From the NCBI RefSeq assembly GCF_900115815.1, contig NZ_FOXV01000008.1, positions 1-64,000 on the forward strand: a stretch of 64,000 nt of DNA. The letters are read 5' to 3'. Below, in pieces: positions 1 to 6,890 of this stretch. Position 1 is the stretch's first letter; every line of letters begins with the position of its first letter. The DNA is from Roseivivax halotolerans (GTDB taxonomy: Bacteria > Pseudomonadota > Alphaproteobacteria > Rhodobacterales > Rhodobacteraceae). The translations under genes were made by a program, and so were the position numbers. A model generated the notes under the pieces. It was not told the DNA's origin and searched no databases. It worked only from the letters and a program-made list of their open reading frames with translations.

Positions 1-250
1 GCTATTTGGGGAGCGCGCGCGCCATGGCGCTCAGCACCCCGACACTGGCCTGGTTTTGCGCCGCCACGTGGCCGGTTATTACTCCGCCGTTGACATCCGT
101 CCGTTAGAAATCAATAGTTGTTTCGTGACGACGTTATTCTGGCTACCTTTTCAACACTTAACGATCCGCTTGGGCAGGGCGATTCGTGATTTACGGGGAC
201 AGGGAACCCCGTGATTGCATCCTCCCAAGCTATAAAACGGGAGGAAATCT

Positions 251-1336
251 ATGGATCGTCGTTCTTTTCTGAGAAAGTCCGCTATCGGCGGCTCTGCCGC
301 TGCGGCTTCAACGCTCGCGGCGCCGCTCTATGCACAGGGCAATCGCACGCTGACGATGGTGACCTCGGTCCCCGACGGCTTCGCGATCTTCGATGACGCG
401 GCCAATTACGCGGCAAATGCCATCACCGAGATGACCGACGGTCAGATCACCATCAACAAGCAGCCCGCCGGCTCGCTCGTTGGTGCGTTCGAAGTGTTCG
501 ACGCCGTATCTTCCGGCCAGGCTGACCTTTACCACTCGGCCGAGTATTACTTCCTGAACCAGCACCCGGGCTTTGCCTATTTCACCGCCGTGCCTTTTGG
601 CATGACGGGCGTCGAGATGCTGGCCTGGTACTATCACCAGGGCGGTGCGGAGCTGCACCAAAACCTCGCGAGCCTCTTCAATCTGCGTCCGTTCCTTGCG
701 GGGAATACCGGGATGCAGCCGGGCGGCTGGTTCAATTCCGAGATCTCGTCGGCAGATGACCTGCAGGGTCTGCGCTTCCGGATGCCGGGCCAGGGCGGCC
801 AGGTGCTTGGCCGGCTCGGCGCATCGGTGCAGAACATTCCCGGCGGCGAGATCTACCAGGCCCTTTCCTCGGGCCAGATCGACGGCGCGGAATGGATCGG
901 GCCGTTCGCGGACGAGCGTCTTGGCTTCCAGGAAGTCACCAGCCTCTACTACACCGCCGGCTTCCACGAGCCGGGCTCGGCGCTGTCCCTGTCGATGAAC
1001 CTCGACGTCTGGGAAAGCCTCACGCCGGCGCAGCAGCGCATCGTCGAGATCGCCTGCGAAGCGACCCACGCCAACAACCTGGGGATGTCCTGGGCAGAGA
1101 ACGGCGCGGCGCTCAAGCGTCTTCAGTCCGAAGGCGTCCAGGTGCGTGAATTCCCCGACGATGTCTGGCAGGCCTTCGGCACGGCTGCGGCGGAAGTCCG
1201 GCAAGAGAGCATGAGCGACGACCTCTTCGCGGAAATTTCCAACAGCTACTTCGAGGCGATGGAATCGACTTCCGCCTGGTGGGAGATCGGCGATGGCGAG
1301 TATATCCGCCAGCGCAACCGCGTGAACGCGGGCTGA
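251..1336 (+). CDS. TRAP transporter substrate-binding protein, DctP/TakP-like
   Basis: Periplasmic binding subunit that captures an organic acid and delivers it to the membrane subunits encoded by the next two genes. The 361-residue product begins with a twin-arginine signal (RRSFLRK at residues 3-9, an Ala-rich stretch, likely cleavage near residue 29), so export by Tat is expected. The mature part has features of the TakP group, which binds alpha-keto or hydroxy acids: a GNTGMQPGGWF segment near residue 155 and an EWIGP segment near 215. The start has a strong ribosome site, GGAGG seven bases upstream. The exact substrate cannot be read from the sequence; a 2-oxoacid or lactate-like ligand is an inference from the TakP resemblance. 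Confidence 0.93.
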   Translation: MDRRSFLRKSAIGGSAAAASTLAAPLYAQGNRTLTMVTSVPDGFAIFDDAANYAANAITEMTDGQITINKQPAGSLVGAFEVFDAVSSGQADLYHSAEYYFLNQHPGFAYFTAVPFGMTGVEMLAWYYHQGGAELHQNLASLFNLRPFLAGNTGMQPGGWFNSEISSADDLQGLRFRMPGQGGQVLGRLGASVQNIPGGEIYQALSSGQIDGAEWIGPFADERLGFQEVTSLYYTAGFHEPGSALSLSMNLDVWESLTPAQQRIVEIACEATHANNLGMSWAENGAALKRLQSEGVQVREFPDDVWQAFGTAAAEVRQESMSDDLFAEISNSYFEAMESTSAWWEIGDGEYIRQRNRVNAG

Positions 1337-1353
1337 TCGACACTCCACGACAG

Positions 1354-1379
1354 ATCCGCCCGGTCCCTGCCGGGCGGAT
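1354..1379 (+). terminator. Intra-operon hairpin between TRAP binding protein and small permease genes
   Basis: Perfect 10-bp stem (ATCCGCCCGG pairing with CCGGGCGGAT) around a 6-base loop, 17 bases after the binding-protein stop codon and followed by only a short T-rich stretch (TATCTT). In transporter operons such hairpins often give partial termination or protect the upstream mRNA, so that binding protein is made in excess over permease. That role is inferred here from position and structure. Confidence 0.7.
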
Positions 1380-1444
1380 TATCTTCGCGATACGAAAGAC
1401 GAGGCGGCGCGCGTGGCCCGGCAACCCGGCCGTGATGTCTGCCC

Positions 1445-1460
1445 GGAGGGAAGCCACTTG
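1445..1460 (+). promoter_or_regulatory. Ribosome binding site fixing a TTG start
   Basis: GGAGGG at 1445-1450 is seven bases from TTG at 1458-1460. This decides the start of the small TRAP permease against a longer reading from 1413. Confidence 0.7.
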
Positions 1461-2369
1461 ATCGAGTTCGTTCTTTGGTTTGTGACGAACATAGTGCTCG
1501 CGCCATATAACCTGCTTCTGGCGATCGCCAATCCAGCCGCCTGGCTGAACTGGTCGAACCCCGAGGCGGTGATGCGCTTCATCTATTACGGGGCGTCGGT
1601 CGAGCTGTTCTTCGTCGTGTTCACGGCCTTCGTGGTCGTCACTCTGATGGGCATGTTCTGGCGGCGCAGCATCCTGTGGGCCGGCGTGCGTATCCTCGAA
1701 GGGATCGCGAACGCTGTCGGCCGCACTGCAGCCTGGGCCGGCCTTCTGATGGTTCTCGTCCAGGTGATGATTGTTTTCCTGCAGCGTATCTTCCGCGTGG
1801 CGGAGATCCAGCTCGGCCCGCTCGGCACGACGCTCGCGATGGACTTGAGCTGGTGGGCCGAGGGCCTGAAATTCTACAATGCGCTGGTCGTGACGCTTTG
1901 CGTGTCCTGGACCTTTGTTCAAGGCGGGCATGTGCGCGTCGATCTTTTCTATTCGAAGGTCAAGTTCCGAACCAAGCGCGTCATCGATATGTTCGGCGCG
2001 ATCTTCTTCATGATGCCGGCGATCGGCCTGACCTATCTCTACGCCTGGTTCTTCATGTGGCGGCACCTGATGACGCCCGCAGTGACCTCAACGAGCGATC
2101 TTGACCGGATGCTCATGCAATCGCGGATCTTCCGATGGAACGTGGAGACGATCGGCTTCAGCCCGAATGGGTTCAACGCGTATTTCCTCTTCAAGGTGCT
2201 GATCGTGGTGTTCTGCGTGATGGTGCTGATGCAGGCGGTCGCGGTGTTCTGGCGGGCGTATTGCGAATTCGTGGAAGGGCCCGAGAGCGAGGACAAGTAT
2301 CTCGATCGGGACGTCACCGGCAGCGCGGCGCAGGACATCGAACACGCGGCGCATTCGGGATATTCCTGA
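1458..2369 (+). CDS. TRAP transporter small permease subunit (DctQ-type)
   Basis: Inner-membrane small subunit of the tripartite transporter. I place the start at a TTG (1458) because GGAGGG lies seven bases before it; an upstream start in the same frame would add a hydrophilic, unlikely N-terminus. The 303-residue product begins with a hydrophobic segment, has further membrane segments near residues 40-65, 90-115, 140-160 and 175-200 and another near 255, and ends in a charged tail. It is longer than the usual DctQ (about 160-200 residues), as often seen in operons with enlarged DctM partners. It sits 60 bases before the large permease gene, in the same operon. Confidence 0.88.
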   Translation: MIEFVLWFVTNIVLAPYNLLLAIANPAAWLNWSNPEAVMRFIYYGASVELFFVVFTAFVVVTLMGMFWRRSILWAGVRILEGIANAVGRTAAWAGLLMVLVQVMIVFLQRIFRVAEIQLGPLGTTLAMDLSWWAEGLKFYNALVVTLCVSWTFVQGGHVRVDLFYSKVKFRTKRVIDMFGAIFFMMPAIGLTYLYAWFFMWRHLMTPAVTSTSDLDRMLMQSRIFRWNVETIGFSPNGFNAYFLFKVLIVVFCVMVLMQAVAVFWRAYCEFVEGPESEDKYLDRDVTGSAAQDIEHAAHSGYS

Positions 2370-2429
2370 GCGGCCGCTTAAAGGGAACAAAGACGCCCGC
2401 TGCAGGGCGCAGCTGAGGGACGGACAGAC

Positions 2430-4790
2430 ATGCTTTTCGGGTTGGATGGGGTCGAGATCGGCCTGATCATCGTATTCCTGACGCTCTTCGCGGGAATCAT
2501 GACCGGCTTCCCGGTGGCCTTCGCCATCGGCGGCGCGGGCGTTATTTCCTTTGCCATCATCGCAGCGCTCGACGGGGCGGGTCTTCTGATCCACCAGGCG
2601 ATCGATGTCGGATCGGCGGAATATTCCGCGCTTCTGGCCGAGGGCGTGGCGCGGGACGCGATATCGACCTTCACTTTCCCGGAATTGCCCCGAATAGAAG
2701 AGCCGCTCTTCCCGGGCGGCTGGGAGCAGGCGCTTGAGCGCAACATCTCCTTCATCGTCAACCGCATGAACGAGCGCGTCATCGCGGGTCAGTCGATCGA
2801 GACGCTGCTTGCGGTCCTCATGTTCGTCATGATGGGCATTACGCTTGAGCGTTCGCGTATCGCCGAGGATCTGCTGACCACGATGGCGAAGGTCTTCGGC
2901 CCGTTGCCGGGCGGCCTTGCCGTGTCCATCGTCATCGTCGGTGCCTTCCTGGCGGCCTCCACCGGTATCGTCGGGGCGACGGTCGTGACCATGGGTCTTC
3001 TGGCCCTCCCGACCATGCTGCGGAACAATTACTCGCCCGAACTGGCAACGGGTGTCATCGCGGCAAGCGGCACGCTCGGTCAGATCATCCCGCCGTCGAT
3101 CGTCATCGTTCTTCTCGGCACGCTTGTCGGAGACCTCTACGCGACGGGACAGGAAACGCGGGCGCAACTCGCCGGATGTACGGACGCTCTGACATATCTC
3201 GGTGAGCCGGCCGTTCTGTCGGTCGGCACGCTTTTCCAGGCGGCGCTGCTGCCCGGCCTTTTCCTCGCTTTCCTCTACGCGGGATATGCCTTCTGCTTTG
3301 CGCTGTTCCGTCCGAACTCGGCGCCGCCGGTGATCTCGACCGATGCGAGCGGCGGAGAATACGTGACGCCGAATGAAGCGCTGACCTGGTATCTTCTTGC
3401 TCCGGTCGGTCTGATGGTCGCTGTCGTCATCGGCTTCTCCACCGGCATCATCGGCAGCCAGTCGATCACGGTGTCGGATTATGCGGACACCGGAGGCAGC
3501 AGCGCGGCGCTCCGGACGAACGTCTCGCCGCAATGTCAGGAGGCGATGATCGAACTGCACGGCCAGGCCGCCTGGGACCGGGCGGTGGAGACGCGGGCGG
3601 CCGAAGGGGGGAGCGCGACCAACGAAGTCGTAGAGCTCACCGAAGAGGAACGTGCCGCGGCGCTCGAGGCTGCACGCACCAACGCACCGCCGATCGGCAC
3701 CGGCATCGCGGTCATGTTCACGATTCTCGCTCTCACGCTCATCGTCGCGCGCGGCGTCGCACCGAGCGCATCACCGGTTCCGCTGATCGTCGGTGCCGCG
3801 GGCGTTGTGCTCGCCTTTCTGCTCGACATCCTCTTCGTCTTCCCCGGCACGGGGCCCGCGGCCACGTTCCTCATCATGACGATCCCGATGGCGCTGACAC
3901 TCTTCGGAACCACCTACGCGATGAAGCGGCTCTCGCAGAATGATCTTCTGCGCGTGGTCTTCCCGCCGCTCGTTCTGATCGTGGCCGTGCTGGGCTCGAT
4001 TCTGGGAGGGATCACCAACCCGACGCCGGCTGCGGCGCTCGGCGCGGCCGGGGCGATCATGCTCGCGGCCTATCGCAAGCTGAAGGAAGAGGGCAATCCG
4101 CTCGCCAAGATCGTCATCTGGGCGTCCTTCGCGATCGTCATCATGATCTTGTTCGGCGTGAATTTCGATCTCAGGATCACGCGTGAGAACGTGCCCACCG
4201 CGGATTGGGTCGCCTATATCATCGCGCAAATCGCCTACCATTTCGCGTTTTTCGGGCTGCTCTACAGCTGCTGGGTGCTGTTCCGGATGACGATCCTGGG
4301 GCCGGTCGTGCGAGAGACGGCGAAGGTGACCTCGATGGTCTTCACCATCCTGATCGGCTCACAGCTTCTGAACCTCGTGCTGATCTCCTTCGGGGGCGAG
4401 CATTACATCCAGCAATTCCTGCGCTCGTTCGAGAACGAGCTTGCGGTCTTCCTGCTGGTGATGCTGATCCTCTTCATCCTGGGCTTCGTGCTCGACTTCC
4501 TCGAGATCATCTACATCGTCGTTCCCATCGTGGGTCCGGTGATCTATGGCGGAACGCTCGATCCCAAATGGGTGACGATCATGATCGCGGTGAACCTGCA
4601 GACCTCGTTCCTGACGCCGCCTTTCGGCTTCGCGTTGTTCTACCTGCGCGGGGTTGCTCCGAAGGAAGTGACAACAGGCCACATCTATCGCGGCGTGTTG
4701 CCCTTCGTCGGAATCCAGGTTCTGGGGCTCGGGCTTCTGTGGCTCTTCCCGGGGATCGTGACCATCGTTCCGGATCTCATTCCGAACTGA
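2430..4790 (+). CDS. TRAP transporter large permease subunit (DctM-type), enlarged
   Basis: The 12-plus-helix membrane subunit that carries the substrate using an ion gradient. At 786 residues it is much longer than the usual DctM (about 430). The familiar DctM segments are present: the N-terminal GFPVAFAIGG helix, GIVGATVVTMGLLALP near residue 180, and the C-terminal LTPPFGFALFYLRG near residue 730. The extra length lies in hydrophilic or amphipathic insertions at about residues 57-120 and 345-420 plus additional helices between. Enlarged DctM proteins of this kind occur in marine Rhodobacterales TRAP systems. It is the last gene of the operon, followed by a strong terminator. Confidence 0.92.
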   Translation: MLFGLDGVEIGLIIVFLTLFAGIMTGFPVAFAIGGAGVISFAIIAALDGAGLLIHQAIDVGSAEYSALLAEGVARDAISTFTFPELPRIEEPLFPGGWEQALERNISFIVNRMNERVIAGQSIETLLAVLMFVMMGITLERSRIAEDLLTTMAKVFGPLPGGLAVSIVIVGAFLAASTGIVGATVVTMGLLALPTMLRNNYSPELATGVIAASGTLGQIIPPSIVIVLLGTLVGDLYATGQETRAQLAGCTDALTYLGEPAVLSVGTLFQAALLPGLFLAFLYAGYAFCFALFRPNSAPPVISTDASGGEYVTPNEALTWYLLAPVGLMVAVVIGFSTGIIGSQSITVSDYADTGGSSAALRTNVSPQCQEAMIELHGQAAWDRAVETRAAEGGSATNEVVELTEEERAAALEAARTNAPPIGTGIAVMFTILALTLIVARGVAPSASPVPLIVGAAGVVLAFLLDILFVFPGTGPAATFLIMTIPMALTLFGTTYAMKRLSQNDLLRVVFPPLVLIVAVLGSILGGITNPTPAAALGAAGAIMLAAYRKLKEEGNPLAKIVIWASFAIVIMILFGVNFDLRITRENVPTADWVAYIIAQIAYHFAFFGLLYSCWVLFRMTILGPVVRETAKVTSMVFTILIGSQLLNLVLISFGGEHYIQQFLRSFENELAVFLLVMLILFILGFVLDFLEIIYIVVPIVGPVIYGGTLDPKWVTIMIAVNLQTSFLTPPFGFALFYLRGVAPKEVTTGHIYRGVLPFVGIQVLGLGLLWLFPGIVTIVPDLIPN

Positions 4791-4811
4791 GGCAGGCCGT
4801 CGAAACAAAGA

Positions 4812-4843
4812 AAAACGCCGCGAGGAAATCCTCGCGGCGTTTT
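4812..4843. terminator. Bidirectional rho-independent terminator
   Basis: Long perfect inverted repeat centred on 4827-4828 (AACGCCGCGAGGA against TCCTCGCGGCGTT), with A residues on the left and T residues on the right. It lies between the convergent TRAP operon (ends 4790) and bpt gene (ends 4878) and can serve both. Confidence 0.92.
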
Positions 4844-4877
4844 GCATTGGTGGAGGCGAGACGCTTGGCGAACGTAA

Positions 4878-5690
4878 TCAGCGCACGGTATCGGGGAGCG
4901 AGATATTCGCGACTTGCTCTGCGATGGGGTTGGTCCCGCCGGGATTCAGATCGTCCGAGAAATCCTCGTCGCCGTGAAGCCGGGTCCACTCGCCACCACG
5001 GAAGACCTCTAGACCGGTGAAGTTGCGCTTGTAGCCCATCTTGGCGCTGCCGGGCACCCAATAGCCGAGATAGACGTAGGGCAGCCCCGCATCCCGCGCG
5101 ATCTCGATGTGATCGAGGATCATGTAACCGCCCAAGGATTGCCGCGGCAGGTCGGGTTCGTAGAAGGAATAGACCATCGACAGCCCGTCATCGAGCACGT
5201 CCGTCAGGCAGACGGCGGTCAGGTGATCGCTCTCGCGGTCGACATATTCGATCACTCGGCTGCGGATCGGTGTCTCCTCGATCATCGCGGCGAACTCGAA
5301 GATGTCCATATCGGCCATTCCGCCATCGGCGTGACGATGGTCGAGATAGCGCCGGAAGAGACCGTATTGCTCCTCGGTGGCCCAGGGGCTCGTCGCGCGG
5401 CGCACGAGGTGCGCGTTTCGCTTCGCGGTGCGCTTCTGGCTCTTGGACGGGGCGAAGCGCGCGACGTCGATCCGCGCCGACAAACAGGCCGCGCAGTCGG
5501 AGCAGGACGGACGGTAGAGCACGTTCTGCGAACGCCGGAACCCCTGTTTCGACAGCGAGTCGTTCAGTTTTTCGGCCTGCGGTCCCTGAAGCGCTGTGAA
5601 CAGCTTCCGCTCTATCCGTCCCTCGAGATAGGGGCACGGCTGCGGGGCTGTCACGTAGAACTGGGGGGCAAGCGGAAGGGTGTGGCGCAT
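4878..5690 (-). CDS. bpt: Aspartate/glutamate leucyltransferase (arginyltransferase family)
   Basis: Transfers leucine (or arginine in relatives) from aminoacyl-tRNA to the N-terminus of proteins beginning with acidic residues, marking them for the ClpS/ClpAP N-degron route. The 270-residue product has both family blocks: an N-terminal Cys-rich part (CPYLEGR near residue 18, then CSDCAAC near 63) and a C-terminal acyltransferase-fold part with [15 protein letters not shown] near residue 220. Length is typical. It is alone on the minus strand between a shared terminator and the RDD gene. Bacterial members of this type are generally leucyltransferases, but sequence alone does not separate the two donor amino acids securely. 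Confidence 0.9.
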   Translation of the reverse strand: MRHTLPLAPQFYVTAPQPCPYLEGRIERKLFTALQGPQAEKLNDSLSKQGFRRSQNVLYRPSCSDCAACLSARIDVARFAPSKSQKRTAKRNAHLVRRATSPWATEEQYGLFRRYLDHRHADGGMADMDIFEFAAMIEETPIRSRVIEYVDRESDHLTAVCLTDVLDDGLSMVYSFYEPDLPRQSLGGYMILDHIEIARDAGLPYVYLGYWVPGSAKMGYKRNFTGLEVFRGGEWTRLHGDEDFSDDLNPGGTNPIAEQVANISLPDTVR

Positions 5691-5779
5691 GGTGGGCGTC
5701 GGTCCGGGATACTCGTCAGATGAACCCGAACGGTAGCAATGAAACTTGGGCGCGCCAAGATGTGACGCGCACCTATCTT

Positions 5780-6223
5780 TCAGGCCCGCCGGTTCAGCAT
5801 GACGGTGCCGAGAACGAGGTCCGAAAGACCCTGGCGGCGCTCGGTCGTGAGCATCAGAACGATGGAGCCGACCTGCACGATCGCGGTCGAGATGGACAGC
5901 GCGTAACCAAGCGTATGGAGGAAGGCGAGCCCGGTATCTAGGCGCTGCCCGTAGGCGTCGCGCAGCTCGATCGCCATGGCGCGCATGCCCCAGGTGGCCG
6001 AACCGTTCGCGAGCGTGATCCAGCGGTAGACGAAGCTGATCGCAAGCCAGACGACCGGCAGGAAGAACAGCGCGATGCCGAGCGTGAAGACCACCACGGG
6101 CACGACCAGAATGCCGACGAGGATCGTGTCGATCACCCAGGCCAGGAAGCGCTTGGAGGTCACGCTGTCGTAGAATTCCGGCTGCGCGACGGGATCGGGA
6201 AGATGGTCAGTAACAGCGTGCAT
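5780..6223 (-). CDS. RDD family membrane protein
   Basis: A 147-residue protein with the RDD layout: an early R..AWVID segment (residues 25-33) leading into a first helix (about 34-57), a second helix, the conserved [17 protein letters not shown] stretch near residue 75, and another helix near 105. The family is widespread and its role is not settled; transport or ion antiport has been suggested for some members. GAGAGACGCAC precedes the ATG. It lies 68 bases after the DUF2852 gene on the same strand, so co-transcription is possible. Confidence 0.8.
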   Translation of the reverse strand: MHAVTDHLPDPVAQPEFYDSVTSKRFLAWVIDTILVGILVVPVVVFTLGIALFFLPVVWLAISFVYRWITLANGSATWGMRAMAIELRDAYGQRLDTGLAFLHTLGYALSISTAIVQVGSIVLMLTTERRQGLSDLVLGTVMLNRRA

Positions 6224-6291
6224 GTGCGTCTCTCGTTATCCTTGTGACGGTCATGGCTCCGGGACCCATATGGGCCCCGGATCCGGGTTTG

Positions 6292-6714
6292 TCAGGAGGC
6301 GTCCGCATCGCGCTCGTCCTTTGCGCGGCTTTCGCGCTCGGACATGAACTCGTCGAACTCGGCCTTGTCGCGGGCTTCGCGCAGGCGATGCAGGAAGCTC
6401 TCGAACTCGGCCTGCTCTTCCTCGAGCCGGCGCAGCGTCTCGGTCTTGTAGGCGTCGAAGGCGGTGTTGCCCGACCCTTTCATCGCTGAGAAGGCGTGAC
6501 GGGTGGAATGACTGCGGCGGGACGTGCAGGAAAACATGCGTTTGCTCCAGATCATGTAGGCAAGAAGGGCGAGGCCCACGGGCCAGAAGAACACGAAGCC
6601 GAGGATCATCGCGACGATCCAGGCGGCCTTGCCTTTCCGGTCGAGCCACGCTTCGGCGCGGCTGAGCCATCCCGCAGTCGCGGGAAGCGTGGACATCTGT
6701 GCGGTACTTGTCAT
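6292..6714 (-). CDS. DUF2852 family membrane protein
   Basis: A 140-residue protein with one clear membrane segment (about residues 30-55, rich in Trp and Phe with a central FFWPVG), followed by a Ser/Arg-rich stretch and a highly charged, probably coiled-coil tail rich in Glu and Arg. This matches DUF2852, a family of unknown function common in alphaproteobacteria. The start is placed at 6714 because AAGGAG lies just upstream; a longer reading from 6882 would run through the operator region. It is divergent from glnE. Confidence 0.78.
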   Translation of the reverse strand: MTSTAQMSTLPATAGWLSRAEAWLDRKGKAAWIVAMILGFVFFWPVGLALLAYMIWSKRMFSCTSRRSHSTRHAFSAMKGSGNTAFDAYKTETLRRLEEEQAEFESFLHRLREARDKAEFDEFMSERESRAKDERDADAS

Positions 6715-6754
6715 TTCGGTCTCCTTCGAATGCGGATCAGATCGCGGTTTCGTT

Positions 6755-6832
6755 ATGTAAATGTGCTTCACATCACATGAGATCGGTATCTGCCATGTCG
6801 CTTTCAAGGGTCGATGTGAAATGTTTTTACAT
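6755..6832. promoter_or_regulatory. Pair of 19-bp palindromic operators between DUF2852 gene and glnE
   Basis: Two copies of one palindromic pattern: ATGTAAA-N5-TTCACAT at 6755-6773 and ATGTGAA-N5-TTTACAT at 6814-6832, the second being close to the first read in reverse. Centres are 59 bp apart. They occupy most of the 176-bp space between the divergent genes, 41 bp from the DUF2852 start and 58 bp from the glnE start. The regulator is unknown. The spacing is odd (19 bp), so it does not fit the CRP/FNR pattern of two pentamers with six bases between. Confidence 0.6.
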
Positions 6833-6890
6833 TTTTGGTGGAAAGATTGATTTCCTTGCAGTTTCTCGGTGGACATGGCCAAGTCCAGAC

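Noticed and set aside
1-104. Short open frame from the left edge ending in TAG at 102-104
   Set aside because: Only 34 codons without any recognisable feature. It could be the tail of an upstream gene but cannot be supported; 1-250 otherwise reads as the TRAP promoter region.
2088-3560. A 490-codon minus-strand frame opposite the TRAP permease genes
   Set aside because: Composition is very rich in Arg, Asp and His, typical of antisense reading of membrane protein genes; no motif is present.
6755-6832. CRP or FNR sites
   Set aside because: The half-sites are separated so that the palindrome has 19 bases with seven between the TGTRA and TYACA words; CRP needs six, and no TTGAT-N4-ATCAA is present.
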